From Sphingomonas limnosediminicola (GTDB lineage: Bacteria; Pseudomonadota; Alphaproteobacteria; Sphingomonadales; Sphingomonadaceae): a stretch of 64,000 bases of DNA. Of this stretch, positions 38,281-47,994 are shown one piece after another. Position 1 is the first letter of the stretch. Each line of letters begins with the position of its first letter. The stretch spans positions 1,302,001-1,366,000 of the forward strand of contig NZ_BAABBM010000001.1 of the NCBI RefSeq assembly GCF_039537965.1. The letters are read 5' to 3'. A program made the position numbers and the translations under genes. The notes beneath the pieces are model-generated. The model was not told the origin of the DNA. It did not search any database and saw nothing but the letters and a program-made list of their open reading frames with translations.

Positions 38281-39549
38281 ATGAGTGACAAGGATCCATC
38301 GCTGCGCCGTAATGCGCCGAAGCTGGCGCTGCACGTTCCGGAGCCGCCGTTCCGTCCGGGTGATGCGCCGGACTTTTCTTCGCTGAAGATTCCTGCCGCC
38401 GGCAGTGCGCCGCGCCCTGACATTGCGGCGCCTGCAGCGGAAACGCATCCGCTGACGACACAGCTAGTTCGGGTGCTCGGCGACGACAGCAAGGCGGTCG
38501 GCGCATGGGACCCGAAGCTCGACCCCGAAACGCTGCGTAAGATGCTCCGTGACATGATCACGGTGCGGATATTCGACGACCGCATGTACCGCGCACAGCG
38601 GCAGGGGAAGACCAGCTTCTACATGAAGTGCACGGGCGAAGAGGCAATCGCTATTGCAGCGCAGACCGCGCTCGACCGCGAGGACATGCACTTTCCGACC
38701 TATCGTCAGCAGGGCCTGCTCGTCGCGCGCGGCTATCCGCTGACGGAAATGATGAATCAGATCTACTCCAACCGCGGCGACAAGCTTCGCGGGCGCCAGT
38801 TGCCGATTATGTATTCGGACAAGAAGTTCGGCTTCTTCTCGATTTCCGGCAACCTCGGCACGCAATTCCCGCAAGCCGTCGGCTGGGCGATGGGTGCGGC
38901 TATCAAGGGCGACAGCCGGATCGCCATGGGCTGGATCGGTGACGGCGCGACCGCCGAAGGCGACTTTCATTCGGCGCTGACCTTTGCTGCCGTCTACAAC
39001 GTGCCGGTCGTGCTCGCTGTCGTGAACAACCAGTGGGCGATCTCGAGCTTTTCCGGGATCGCTGGCGCGGAGCGCGCGACCTTCGCGCAGCGAGCGGTGG
39101 GATACGGCATCGCCGGGCTGCGCGTAGATGGGAATGATGCGCTGGCAGTGTACGCGGCGACGAAGTGGGCGTCGGAACGCGCCCGGTCGAATCAGGGCCC
39201 GACACTGATCGAGTTCTTTACCTACCGCGCAGAAGGCCATTCCACGTCCGATGATCCCTCGGGTTATCGCCCAACCAACGAGGCCAAGTCCTGGCCGCTC
39301 GGCGATCCGATCGAGCGATTGAAGGCGCACCTGATCGCCATTGGCGAATGGGACGATGAACGCCATGCGGCAGCAAACGCCGAGGCCGACGCCACGGTCC
39401 GTGCGGCACAGAAGGAATCTGAAAAGCTCGGCATTCTTCCAGAGCAAGGCAAGAACGGGGTCGAGACCATGTTCGACGACGTTTATGCCGAGGTGCCGTG
39501 GCACATCGCCGAGCAGCGCGAGCAGGCGCTGTCGGAGGGACGCGACTGA
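38281..39549 (+). CDS. bkdA: Branched-chain 2-oxoacid dehydrogenase E1 component, alpha subunit
   Basis: The thiamin diphosphate site is present: GWIGDGATAEGDFHSALTFA then NNQWAISS. Upstream FYMKCTGEEAIAIAAQTAL and TYRQQGLLVARGYPLTEMMN are typical of the E1alpha of 2-oxoisovalerate dehydrogenase, as is the long N-terminal extension (about 55 residues). It decarboxylates branched-chain 2-oxoacids from Leu, Ile and Val. It is followed by E1beta and E2 with overlapping stops and starts. The original promoter region is interrupted by the IS element 61 bases upstream. Confidence 0.93.
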   Translation: MSDKDPSLRRNAPKLALHVPEPPFRPGDAPDFSSLKIPAAGSAPRPDIAAPAAETHPLTTQLVRVLGDDSKAVGAWDPKLDPETLRKMLRDMITVRIFDDRMYRAQRQGKTSFYMKCTGEEAIAIAAQTALDREDMHFPTYRQQGLLVARGYPLTEMMNQIYSNRGDKLRGRQLPIMYSDKKFGFFSISGNLGTQFPQAVGWAMGAAIKGDSRIAMGWIGDGATAEGDFHSALTFAAVYNVPVVLAVVNNQWAISSFSGIAGAERATFAQRAVGYGIAGLRVDGNDALAVYAATKWASERARSNQGPTLIEFFTYRAEGHSTSDDPSGYRPTNEAKSWPLGDPIERLKAHLIAIGEWDDERHAAANAEADATVRAAQKESEKLGILPEQGKNGVETMFDDVYAEVPWHIAEQREQALSEGRD

Positions 39550-40562
39550 TGCCGACGATGAACATGATCCAGGCGCTCAACGACGCTCATAAGGTCGTCA
39601 TGCGCGCCGACGAGGATGTTGTCGTGTTCGGCGAGGACGCCGGTTACTTCGGCGGCGTGTTTCGCGTCACTGAAGGATTGCAAAAGGAATTCGGCAAGCA
39701 GCGCGCGTTCGACGCACCGATCAGCGAAGGTGGCATTGTCGCAACCGCTGTCGGCATGGCCGCCTACGGCATCAAGCCGCTGATCGAGATCCAGTTCGCC
39801 GATTACATCTACCCCGGCTACGACCAGATCGTCAGCGAAGTGGCCAAGATGCGTTATCGCACCGCCGGCGAGTGGGCTATGCCGATGGTCATCCGCACCC
39901 CCTATGGCGGTGGCATCTTCGGGGGCCAGACGCACAGCCAGTCGCCGGAGTCTCTTTTCACCCACATCGCGGGCTTGAAGGTCGTCGTCCCGTCGACGCC
40001 TTATGACGCAAAGGGCCTGCTGATCGCGGCGGTCGAGGATCCCGACCCGGTGATCTTCTTCGAGCCCAAGCGCATTTATAATGGACCGTTCGACGGGCAT
40101 CACGACCGTCCAGTGAAGCCTTGGTCCAAGCATCCGGCCAGCGAAGTGCCCGAGGGTTATTACACCGTCCCGCTCGGCAAGGCGTCGATCGTCCGCGAAG
40201 GTGATGCGGTGACCGTCCTCGCTTACGGCACCATGGTGCACGTCGCGCTCGCCGCGGTCGAGGAGCAAGGTCTCGACGCCGAAGTCATCGACCTGCGCAC
40301 GCTCGTTCCACTGGATATCAAGACAATCGAGAAATCGGTTGAGAAGACCGGCCGCTGCCTGATTGCGCAGGAGGCGCCGCGCACTTCCGGCTTCGCCGCC
40401 GAGCTTTCCGCGCTCGTGCAGGAGCGCTGCTTCTATCATCTCGAAGCGCCGGTGGAGCGCGTGACCGGTTGGGACACGCCTTACCCGCACGCTTACGAAT
40501 GGGCCTATTTCCCGGGCCCGAAGCGCTTGAAGCGCGCCCTCGAAAAAGTGATGGCTGACTGA
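39549..40562 (+). CDS. bkdB: Branched-chain 2-oxoacid dehydrogenase E1 component, beta subunit
   Basis: MNMIQALNDAHKVVMRADED and VVVFGEDAGYFGGVFRVTEG open the pyrimidine-binding domain; TAVGMAAYGIKPLIEIQFAD and SPESLFTHIAGLKVVVPSTP follow. The C-terminal transketolase domain includes GRCLIAQEAPRTSGFAAELS. At 337 aa it is full length. ATG 39549 shares a base with the E1alpha stop (TGATG), so subunits are made in step. Confidence 0.93.
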   Translation: MPTMNMIQALNDAHKVVMRADEDVVVFGEDAGYFGGVFRVTEGLQKEFGKQRAFDAPISEGGIVATAVGMAAYGIKPLIEIQFADYIYPGYDQIVSEVAKMRYRTAGEWAMPMVIRTPYGGGIFGGQTHSQSPESLFTHIAGLKVVVPSTPYDAKGLLIAAVEDPDPVIFFEPKRIYNGPFDGHHDRPVKPWSKHPASEVPEGYYTVPLGKASIVREGDAVTVLAYGTMVHVALAAVEEQGLDAEVIDLRTLVPLDIKTIEKSVEKTGRCLIAQEAPRTSGFAAELSALVQERCFYHLEAPVERVTGWDTPYPHAYEWAYFPGPKRLKRALEKVMAD

Positions 40563-41851
40563 TGGCTCGATACGAATTCAAGCTGCCCGACATCGGCGAA
40601 GGCATTGCCGAGGCTGAGATCGTCGCCTGGCACGTCAAGGTCGGCGACATGATCGGTGAAGACCAGCAGATCGCCGACATGATGACCGACAAGGCGACGG
40701 TCGAGATGGAATCGCCGGTAGCCGGCAAGGTGGTCGAGCTCGCGGGCGACGTCGGCGATCAGATTCCGATTGGGTCCGTGCTCGCCGTAATCGAGACAGA
40801 AGGCGCGGATCGCGCTGCCGAGCCTGCCGACGACAGCCGTGATGAACGGCCGCTCGCGGACGGCGCGGTTCAGGCGACGCCTGAACAGGCGGAAGAAATC
40901 CCCATCGTCTCAGTCGACGCGAAGGCCGAGGCGCCGAAGCCAGTTCCAGCCCCGCGCGTCGAACCAGAGGTTGCGGAAATGGAGCCGAGCGGTGCTCACG
41001 TCCTCGCTTCCCCTGCCGTTCGCGCTCGCGCTCGCGACCTCGGCATCGACCTGGCGCAAGTGAAGACCACGTCGGATCGCATTCGTCACTCAGACCTGGA
41101 CGCCTATCTTCTCTACAACGGCGGCAGCGTTTCGACCCGCGGTGCAGCGACCGCGCGCCCGGACGAGAGCGTCAAGGTCGTCGGCCTTCGCCGCAAGATC
41201 GCCGAGAACATGGCCGAAGCGAACCGGCGCGTTCAGCATTTCACTTTGGTCGAGGAGTTCGACGTCAGCGCTCTTGAGGAAGCGCGCGCGATGATGAACC
41301 GCGACCGGGGCACCAACCCCAAGCTTACACTGCTTCCATTCCTCATCACCGCTCTATCGCGTGGCCTCGCCGAATGGCCGATGCTGAACGCGACCTTCGA
41401 TGACGAGGCAATGGTCGTCACGCGGTACGGGTCCGTCCACATGGGCATGGCAACGCAGACCGCCAACGGTCTTATGGTGGCAACCATCCGTGACGCTCAA
41501 TCGCGGTCGATTTGGGAACTCGCATCAGAGATCCTTCGGCTTTCTGAGGCGGCGCGAAGCGGCAAGGCCACGCGCGACGAACTCAGCGGCGCGACTTTCA
41601 CAGTTTCGAGCCTGGGCCCGATGGGCGGCATCACCTCAACGCCGGTCGTCAATCCGCCCCAGGTTGCGATCATCGCCGTGAACAAGCTCGAAGAGAAGCT
41701 CGTCCCCATCAATGGCGAAATCGAAGTCCGCAAGCACATGAACCTGTCGCTCTCGTGCGACCATCGCGTCATCGACGGCTGGGACGCGGCGAGCTTTATG
41801 CAGACCTTGAAAGGCTACATCGAGAACCCGCTGCGGCTGCTTAGCGCCTAA
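40562..41851 (+). CDS. Branched-chain 2-oxoacid dehydrogenase E2 (lipoamide acyltransferase)
   Basis: A single lipoyl domain (FKLPDIGEGIAEAEIVAWHV, lipoylation Lys in MMTDKATVEM) is followed by a Pro/Ala linker, a peripheral-subunit-binding domain (ASPAVRARARDLGIDLAQVK) and the catalytic acyltransferase domain ending with LSLSCDHRVIDGWDAASFMQ, which contains the catalytic His. Its length of 429 aa is typical. It overlaps the E1beta stop. No E3 (lipoamide dehydrogenase) gene follows, so a shared E3 is used. Confidence 0.94.
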   Translation: MARYEFKLPDIGEGIAEAEIVAWHVKVGDMIGEDQQIADMMTDKATVEMESPVAGKVVELAGDVGDQIPIGSVLAVIETEGADRAAEPADDSRDERPLADGAVQATPEQAEEIPIVSVDAKAEAPKPVPAPRVEPEVAEMEPSGAHVLASPAVRARARDLGIDLAQVKTTSDRIRHSDLDAYLLYNGGSVSTRGAATARPDESVKVVGLRRKIAENMAEANRRVQHFTLVEEFDVSALEEARAMMNRDRGTNPKLTLLPFLITALSRGLAEWPMLNATFDDEAMVVTRYGSVHMGMATQTANGLMVATIRDAQSRSIWELASEILRLSEAARSGKATRDELSGATFTVSSLGPMGGITSTPVVNPPQVAIIAVNKLEEKLVPINGEIEVRKHMNLSLSCDHRVIDGWDAASFMQTLKGYIENPLRLLSA

Positions 41852-41920
41852 GGCCTATTTCTTTGGGCGTTGGGGTTGCGCCCACGAACTCCGCCGGACC
41901 CATTCGAACGGCGATCGCCG

Positions 41921-42166
41921 TCACTTCTTCGCGCGAAGGTCTCGCCAGCTATCTTCGTTCACTTCAACGCCGTGCTTCTTCGCTGCGCGCTTGATGCGGC
42001 CCCACGCGGCATCCCGTTCGTCGTCTGAGACGTCGCGGACCTGGTTGAAACGAGCGATCGCATTGCGGACGTGGCTGGCGTTGCTGAGCGGTTCCTTGCG
42101 CTCTTTCGGGAAAGCGAACTGGTCCTCATCGAGACTGTCGCGCTGCTTTTCGCTGAGTTCGGACAT
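41921..42166 (-). CDS. DUF6582-like small protein, 81 aa
   Basis: A charged soluble protein with LSEKQRDSLDEDQFAFPKER and NASHVRNAIARFNQVRDVSD, then AWGRIKRAAKKHGVEVNEDS. The FAFP...R...L-N-A-H-V-R-N-A pattern is the hallmark of a small family, also found as a domain in phage-related proteins, with unknown role. It converges on the bkd operon. Confidence 0.7.
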   Translation of the reverse strand: MSELSEKQRDSLDEDQFAFPKERKEPLSNASHVRNAIARFNQVRDVSDDERDAAWGRIKRAAKKHGVEVNEDSWRDLRAKK

Positions 42167-42305
42167 TGGGTGCTCCTTTCAGGGCTACAACGCCGCAATC
42201 GCCATCGCGTTCGCATTTTTAATGATCGAGCCCCGGCGCGCGAGGGAGGGGCAGAACACGCACCGGGGCCCGAAAGCGGCCGATGTGCGGCCGCTTGGGG
42301 ATCGT

Positions 42306-42854
42306 TCACGCCGCGAGGCGGACCGTCTCGCCGAGCGCCTGCTTGAGCGACTGTTCGCGCTGCTCGGGACCAATGTTCAGACCGTCGGCTGCGACGAATT
42401 CGGGCTCGATCCCCATGAAGTTGAAGACACCGCGCAGGTAAGTCTCGAGATGCTCGAGCGAAGCCGCCGGGGAGCCAGCGTTGTAGATGCCCCCACGTGC
42501 GAGCGCGATGATGACCCGCCTGCCGCCGGCAAGTCCCTCGGGGCCGTTCTCGCCGTAACGAAAGGTCTTGCCCGCCACGAGGACGCGGTCGATCCAGGAC
42601 TTAAGCTGCGTCGGAAGCGTGAAATTGTACATCGGCGCACCGATCACGATCGCGTCGGCATCCAGGAATTCGTCGAGCACGCTGGTGTCGGCAAACGCGT
42701 CGAGCGTCAGGTGCGGGAGCGGGTTGGCGGTGAGATCGCGATAGATGACCTCGCTATAAGTCCCCGACTTCAACTGGTCGACGATCGAGCGCGAAATGGC
42801 CCGGCTCGCGCTATTTTCGCCAGTGATGCTGGCGTCGAGATGAAGGATGGTCAC
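42306..42854 (-). CDS. azoR: FMN-dependent NADH-azoreductase
   Basis: The flavodoxin-like fold is shown by ILHLDASITGENSASRAISR (phosphate-binding Ser-rich loop), DAIVIGAPMYNFTLPTQLKS (FMN-binding MYNF) and RRVIIALARGGIY. At 182 aa it is slightly shorter than the common 195-205 aa. It reduces quinones and azo compounds with NADH. It is divergent from an HxlR regulator, the usual arrangement for quinone-responsive control. Confidence 0.92.
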   Translation of the reverse strand: MTILHLDASITGENSASRAISRSIVDQLKSGTYSEVIYRDLTANPLPHLTLDAFADTSVLDEFLDADAIVIGAPMYNFTLPTQLKSWIDRVLVAGKTFRYGENGPEGLAGGRRVIIALARGGIYNAGSPAASLEHLETYLRGVFNFMGIEPEFVAADGLNIGPEQREQSLKQALGETVRLAA

Positions 42855-42866
42855 TATTGCCTCCTA

Positions 42867-42883
42867 GGTATGGAATTATTACC
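42867..42883. promoter_or_regulatory. Candidate HxlR operator between azoR and its regulator
   Basis: GGTATGGAATTATTACC has dyad ends (GGTA/TACC) and an AATT core, and lies 12 bases upstream of azoR start. HxlR/YodB-type regulators bind GTA-n-TAC dyads in such divergent regions. The symmetry is only partial. Confidence 0.4.
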
Positions 42884-42998
42884 GAAGGCACGCTAGATAA
42901 CCACCAAGGTTTCGCCCGCAAGAACGCACTTTTTTGTGGGTGAAGAACAAATTTGTGAGCCGCGAACATGCGTGTACGCGGGAACAGGAAGGGTACCG

Positions 42999-43373
42999 AT
43001 GAGAGATCCAGCAAACCCCGTCTGCCGGACAATCAGCACCTTGCTTCAGCGGATCGGCGACAAATGGACGGTGCTCGTCGTGTCGACGCTCGGCGAGGGT
43101 CCGCGGCGCTTCAACGAACTGCGTCGCGAGATCCCTAGCGTGTCGCAGAGGATGCTGACGCTTACGCTCCGCAACCTCGAGCGCGATGGGCTCGTGAGCC
43201 GCAAGGTCACCCCATCGATTCCGCCGCGCGTAGATTACGCGCTCACTGACCTCGGCTGCTCGCTCTTGAAGCCCGTCAATGCGTTGTCGCAATGGGCGCT
43301 CGACAATGTCGAGGCGATCCACCGCGCCCACGCGCGCTTCGATACCGAGCAGGACAAGGCCGAAGCTGCGTGA
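42999..43373 (+). CDS. HxlR-family transcriptional regulator
   Basis: The winged-helix sequence CRTISTLLQRIGDKWTVLVV, GPRRFNELRREIPSVSQRML and TLRNLERDGLVSRKV is characteristic. A Cys just before the first helix (PVCRTIS) is in the position of the redox-sensing Cys of QorR/YodB regulators. I chose ATG 42999; an open reading to 42936 is possible. Divergent from azoR, it probably represses it until quinone or oxidative stress modifies the Cys. Confidence 0.88.
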   Translation: MRDPANPVCRTISTLLQRIGDKWTVLVVSTLGEGPRRFNELRREIPSVSQRMLTLTLRNLERDGLVSRKVTPSIPPRVDYALTDLGCSLLKPVNALSQWALDNVEAIHRAHARFDTEQDKAEAA

Positions 43374-44341
43374 ACTCGACGGCGGGGGGAACGCAAGTCG
43401 AGGCGCTGCTCGATCGAGGCGACGATTACGCCGCCAAAGCCGACATAAAGGCATCCGTGAGCTTCTACCAAGCGGCGCTGAAAGCTGCGTCGCATGCGTT
43501 CGAAGTCGACCAGCCGACCCGCGCGCGTCTCGAAAAAGCGGCCGGTTACGTCCGCGCACAGGCTGAGACCTACAAGACTTTGCTTCGCCAAGTCGTTTTG
43601 GACCGTCCTGCCGGGGTAGGCCGAACCGACAGGCTGCGACACGCGGTGGAGATCCTGACTGGAGAGCGAGAACTGTTCATGCAGGCGCCAAGCGTGCTGC
43701 ATTTCCCCTATCTCGCGCACCGTCAGTTTTTCGAGCGCGACGAATTCGACTGGGTTCCGGCACTTGAGGCGGAAACGCCGGCTATCCAGGCGGAGCTTCA
43801 TGCGCTCCTGCGTGAAAGCGCCGACTTCCAGCCCTATGTCGAAGACGACGCCGACCGTCCGCGCCGCGAGTTTCATGGTCTCCACGGTGACGCCAGCTGG
43901 ACCGCGCTTTACTTGTGGCGAAACGGCGAACCGGTCGCAGTGAACGCCGACCGCTGCCCTCGTACGATGGCGGCGCTCGAGCATGTTCCGATGACGAAGA
44001 TCCAGGGCCAGACGCCCTCAGTCCTGTTCTCGCGCCTGACGCCCGGCGCGCACATCCCGCCGCACCGCGGCATGCTCAATTGCCGCCTTATCTGCCACCT
44101 TCCACTGATCGTGCCTGATGGCTGCTGGCTCCGTGTCGGAAACGAAACACGGCAGTGGCGGGAGGGCGAGTTAATGATCTTCGACGACAGCTTTGAGCAT
44201 GAGGCAAAGAACGACAGCGGTGAGATGCGCATCGTGCTGCTTTTCGATATCTGGCGGCCAGAGCTAAACGCCAACGAGCAGGCCGGCATTTCAAAGATTT
44301 TCGAGACGATTGCGGCCTTCACGCACCTGCCCGAGGCCTGA
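43370..44341 (+). CDS. Aspartyl/asparaginyl beta-hydroxylase-like protein (LpxO/AspH fold)
   Basis: The N-terminal 100 residues are TPR-like helices (ASVSFYQAALKAASHAFEVD). The catalytic cupin domain shows SRLTPGAHIPPHRGMLNCRL with the metal His, and WREGELMIFDDSFEHEAKND with the second His, then the oxoglutarate-binding RIVLLFDIWRPEL. It hydroxylates an Asp/Asn side chain or a lipid acyl chain, using Fe(II) and 2-oxoglutarate. The GTG start overlaps the HxlR stop by four bases. The substrate is unknown. Confidence 0.85.
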   Translation: MNSTAGGTQVEALLDRGDDYAAKADIKASVSFYQAALKAASHAFEVDQPTRARLEKAAGYVRAQAETYKTLLRQVVLDRPAGVGRTDRLRHAVEILTGERELFMQAPSVLHFPYLAHRQFFERDEFDWVPALEAETPAIQAELHALLRESADFQPYVEDDADRPRREFHGLHGDASWTALYLWRNGEPVAVNADRCPRTMAALEHVPMTKIQGQTPSVLFSRLTPGAHIPPHRGMLNCRLICHLPLIVPDGCWLRVGNETRQWREGELMIFDDSFEHEAKNDSGEMRIVLLFDIWRPELNANEQAGISKIFETIAAFTHLPEA

Positions 44342-44381
44342 GGCTGTTTCCGAGCCGCGACGGCAGCGCTAGAGCGGCCGC

Positions 44382-46694
44382 ATGCTGAAGCCCGTCACCA
44401 CCGACATTGAAGCGCTGAAAATTCTGGACGAGCGGCTGCGCTGGCTGTCGGCGTGGACCATCCACCACGCCAACCACATACGTTCCAGCGACGATGGGCT
44501 GAAGGTCGGTGGTCACCAGGCGAGCTGCGCATCGATGAGCGCGATCATGGCGGCCCTCTACTTCCATGCGCTCGGCGCCAACGATCGCGTCGCCGTGAAG
44601 CCGCATGCTGGGCCCTTGCTCCATGCAATTCATTATTTGCTCGGCTCGCAGTCGCGGGAGGCGCTTGAGAACTTTCGCGGCTTCGGTGGCGCGCAGAGCT
44701 ATCCGAGCAGGACCAAGGACAAGATCCCCGTCGATTTTTCGACGGGCTCGGTCGGGCTTGGCGTGGCGATCACGCTCTTCGCCAGCCTGGTGCAGGATTA
44801 TCTGTCGGCGCACGGCTGGCTCGACGAAAGCGACCGCGGACGATTCGTCGCGCTGATCGGCGATGCCGAACTCGACGAAGGCAACATCTACGAGGCGCTG
44901 ATCGAAGGCGCGAAGCACGATGTCCGCAACTTGTGGTGGATCATCGATTACAACCGTCAGAGCCTCGACGCGACCAGCACGGACCGAATGTTCGAGCGCT
45001 TCGACGAGATCTTCCGCAGTTGCGGCTGGCGCGTTGTCGAAGTGCGCTATGGAAAGCGGCTGCAGGCCGCGCTCGCCAAATATCCGAAGCTCAAGAACTG
45101 GTTCGAGAAACTTCCGAACGCCGACCTTTCGGCACTTCACTATCAGGGCGGAGCGGATTGGCGGAGCAGGATTGAGGCGGAGCTTGGAAAGGAGGCTGCG
45201 CCTTTCCTCAAAGACTATGACGACGCTAGCCTGGCGGCTCTGTTCACCGACCTTGGCGGACACTGCATGGCGACGCTGGTGGAAGCTTTCGACGCCGCGC
45301 AAGACGATGTCCCGACCCTGTTCATCGCGTGGACGATCAAGGGCTTCGGCCTGCCGTTCGCGGGGCACAAGGACAATCATGCCGGGCTGATGAACCCCAC
45401 GCAGCTCGCGGCTCTCCGCGACACGATGGGTGTGCGCGACGGGCATGAGTGGGATGAGCTCGAAGGCATTGGCGACAATGCGAGGCCGGGCGTCGAAGCG
45501 GTGCTCGAACGCACCCGCATCATGCGCGAGAAGCGCGCGCGCAACTTCGGAGGCGTCATCGTCCCAGCGCTCCCCGCGCCGACTGGTGATGAGCAATCGA
45601 CTCAGGCCGCGTTCGGCCGGATCATGCTGGATCTGTCGAAGACCGGCGGCGACCTTGCAGACCGCATCGTGACCACTTCGCCTGACGTTACCGTCTCGAC
45701 GAATCTCGGCGCATGGGTAAATCAGCGCGGACTCTTCCGCCGTGCAGAAAGCCCGGATGTCTTCGCGAAAGCAAAAATTGCTTCAGCGCAAAAGTGGGGC
45801 GCCGACAACCAAGGCCAGCATATCGAACTCGGGATTGCCGAGAGCAATCTGTTCCTGATGCTCGCTGCAGCTGGACTGTCAGGCGACCTGTGGGGCGAGC
45901 GGCTGTTCCCGGTCGGCACCCTTTATGACCCGTTCATTGCCCGAGGCCTCGATAGCCTGAATTACGCTTGCTACCAGGACGCGCGCTTCCTGCTCGTGGC
46001 GACGCCGAGCGGCATCACGCTCGGACCCGAGGGCGGCGCCCACCAGTCGATCAACCCGCCGCTAATTGCGCTCGGTCAGCCCGGCCTTCGCCACTATGAG
46101 CCGGCCTACGCCGATGAGCTCGCAGCAATGATGGAGCTGGCCTTTCGCCTGATCGACGATCCGGACGGTGAAAGCACCTATCTCCGCCTCTCGACGCGCT
46201 CGATCCAGCAAGTTGTGCGCGAAGACGACCGCTGGCGCGATGGTTCGCTGCAAGGCGCTTATTGGCTCCGCGCGCCAGGCGAGAATGCCGAGGCCGCCAT
46301 TGCCGCAATGGGCGCAGTGATGCCTGAAGCGCTCGCAGCGTGGGAAGAACTACGCGAGGACATTCCCGGCCTGGGTTTGCTGGCCGTCACTTCACCCGAC
46401 CTTCTCCACCGCGGCTGGACTGCAGCACAGGCCGCCCGCTGGAAGGGAGATCACGCGCCAAGCCACATCGAGAAATTGCTTTCCGCCCTCTCCCGTCACG
46501 CCGGGCTGGTGACGATCGCCGACGCGGCACCCGCATCGCTTTCGTGGATTGGCGGCGTCCTCGGGCAGCGGGTCGCGCCGCTCGGCGTGGAGAAGTTCGG
46601 GCAGACCGGCAGCCTTGCCGACTTGTACGCCGCTTACCGCCTCGATGGCTCGGCGATCACCGAAGCCGTTGCGGAGCTGCTATTGCCTGCCTAG
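44382..46694 (+). CDS. Homodimeric pyruvate dehydrogenase E1/transketolase-like enzyme
   Basis: The thiamin diphosphate motif appears in GRFVALIGDAELDEGNIYEA...WIIDYNRQSLD, the mark of AceE-type E1 enzymes. DFSTGSVGLGVAITLFASLV and the later GIAESNLFLMLAAAGLSGDL agree. At 770 aa it is shorter than E. coli AceE (about 887) and lacks the N-terminal E2-binding region, so it may be a stand-alone 2-oxoacid or transketolase-type enzyme. No dihydrolipoyl genes follow; the next genes handle acyl-CoA. Confidence 0.82.
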   Translation: MLKPVTTDIEALKILDERLRWLSAWTIHHANHIRSSDDGLKVGGHQASCASMSAIMAALYFHALGANDRVAVKPHAGPLLHAIHYLLGSQSREALENFRGFGGAQSYPSRTKDKIPVDFSTGSVGLGVAITLFASLVQDYLSAHGWLDESDRGRFVALIGDAELDEGNIYEALIEGAKHDVRNLWWIIDYNRQSLDATSTDRMFERFDEIFRSCGWRVVEVRYGKRLQAALAKYPKLKNWFEKLPNADLSALHYQGGADWRSRIEAELGKEAAPFLKDYDDASLAALFTDLGGHCMATLVEAFDAAQDDVPTLFIAWTIKGFGLPFAGHKDNHAGLMNPTQLAALRDTMGVRDGHEWDELEGIGDNARPGVEAVLERTRIMREKRARNFGGVIVPALPAPTGDEQSTQAAFGRIMLDLSKTGGDLADRIVTTSPDVTVSTNLGAWVNQRGLFRRAESPDVFAKAKIASAQKWGADNQGQHIELGIAESNLFLMLAAAGLSGDLWGERLFPVGTLYDPFIARGLDSLNYACYQDARFLLVATPSGITLGPEGGAHQSINPPLIALGQPGLRHYEPAYADELAAMMELAFRLIDDPDGESTYLRLSTRSIQQVVREDDRWRDGSLQGAYWLRAPGENAEAAIAAMGAVMPEALAAWEELREDIPGLGLLAVTSPDLLHRGWTAAQAARWKGDHAPSHIEKLLSALSRHAGLVTIADAAPASLSWIGGVLGQRVAPLGVEKFGQTGSLADLYAAYRLDGSAITEAVAELLLPA

Positions 46695-46703
46695 AGGCCA
46701 AGC

Positions 46704-47156
46704 ATGGCCGGGCGTTATTTCGACGAGTGGCAAGTTGGCGACCGCGTGCAGCACGCGATCACGCGGACTGTGACCGAGACGGACAATGTCCTGATCACCA
46801 CGCTGACTCATAACCCGCAGCCGCTGCATCTCGACTATGAAGCGGCGGCCGCGACCGAATTCGGCAAGCCTCTCGTCAACAGCTGCTTCACTTTCAGCCT
46901 GATGGTCGGCGTCAGCGTCCACGACACGACGCTCGGCACACTTGTCGCCAACCTTGGCTACGATAAGCTCGTTTTCCCGAACCCCGTATTCGCCGGCGAC
47001 ACGCTGCGGAGCGAAAGCGAGTGCCTCGCACTGCGCGAGAGCAAGTCGCGTCCGAACGCGGGGATCGTCACTTGGGCGCATCGGAGCTTCAACCAGCGCA
47101 GTGAACTAGTGTGCGAATGCACCCGCACGGCGCTTCTCCTGAAGAAGCCCGAATGA
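46704..47156 (+). CDS. MaoC-family (hotdog-fold) dehydratase
   Basis: [20 protein letters not shown] and [20 protein letters not shown] contain the hydratase-2 motif with Asp and His (HLDYEAA is a variant of the D-x-N-x-x-H element: [10 protein letters not shown]). It is 150 aa, a single hotdog. It begins nine bases after the previous gene and its stop overlaps the CoA ester lyase start, so the pair probably acts on the same CoA thioesters, for example a branched or methylated enoyl-CoA. Confidence 0.85.
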   Translation: MAGRYFDEWQVGDRVQHAITRTVTETDNVLITTLTHNPQPLHLDYEAAAATEFGKPLVNSCFTFSLMVGVSVHDTTLGTLVANLGYDKLVFPNPVFAGDTLRSESECLALRESKSRPNAGIVTWAHRSFNQRSELVCECTRTALLLKKPE

Positions 47157-47983
47157 CCGAGCCGCGTTCCTGGTTGTTCGTTCCGGCCGATAGCGAGCGG
47201 AAGATCACCAAGGCGCTCGAAAGCGATGCGGACGCCGTGATCTTCGATCTCGAAGACAGCGTCGCTCCCGTGCAGAAGGCAACCGCCCGCGACATCCTCA
47301 AGAACTTGCCGAAACGATCCAACGGCCCGCAGTGGTGGGTGCGCGTGAACCCGCTCGGCAGCGAGTTCCACAAGGAAGATTTGAAGCTGATCAGCAGTGC
47401 CTATGTCCACGGCATCGTGCTGCCAAAGGCGGAAAGCGGCGCCGATGTGACTCAGCTTGCTCACCGCACCGGAAACATTCCGATCCACGCCATCGTCACC
47501 GAGACCGCCGCCAGCCTGTTCGGGCTCCTGTCTTACCGGGATCCCAAGACGACGCTCGCGGCCATGAGTTGGGGCGCGGAAGATCTCTCCGCAGCGCTCG
47601 GCGCATCCTCCAAATATGACGCGAGCGGCGAACTTAGCTTCACCTACAAGCTCGCCCGCTCGCTCTGCCTGGCCGGCGCTGTCGCGGCGGGAGTCCAGCC
47701 TGTCGACGGCGTCTTCGCTGACTTCCGCGACGAGGACGGGCTCCGCTCGGAGGCCGAGGCCGCCCGCCGCGAGGGCTTCACCGGCAAGCTGGCAATCCAC
47801 CCAGATCAGGTGCCCGTCATCAATTTCGCCTTCACGCCCTCCGAGGAGGAAGTGAAGCACGCCGAAGAAATCGTCGCCGCGTTCGAGGCACATCCCGACG
47901 CTGGGGTGTTGTCCGTTGACGGCAAAATGATCGATCGCCCCCACCTCATGCAGGCAAGGCGTATTCTCGAACGAGCCCGATAG
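47153..47983 (+). CDS. HpcH/HpaI-type CoA ester lyase (citrate lyase beta-like)
   Basis: [40 protein letters not shown] with the metal-binding Glu/Asp, [11 protein letters not shown] and [20 protein letters not shown] are typical of the malyl-CoA/citramalyl-CoA lyase family. At 276 aa it is full length. With the adjoining MaoC protein it could cleave or form a beta-hydroxyacyl-CoA such as malyl- or methylmalyl-CoA. Which one cannot be decided from sequence. Confidence 0.88.
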   Translation: MTEPRSWLFVPADSERKITKALESDADAVIFDLEDSVAPVQKATARDILKNLPKRSNGPQWWVRVNPLGSEFHKEDLKLISSAYVHGIVLPKAESGADVTQLAHRTGNIPIHAIVTETAASLFGLLSYRDPKTTLAAMSWGAEDLSAALGASSKYDASGELSFTYKLARSLCLAGAVAAGVQPVDGVFADFRDEDGLRSEAEAARREGFTGKLAIHPDQVPVINFAFTPSEEEVKHAEEIVAAFEAHPDAGVLSVDGKMIDRPHLMQARRILERAR

Positions 47984-47994
47984 GAGATTTCATC

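Noticed and set aside
44319..45596. 425-aa minus-strand reading opposite the PDH/transketolase gene
   Set aside because: It mirrors a well-conserved thiamin enzyme and shows no recognisable family or ribosome site.
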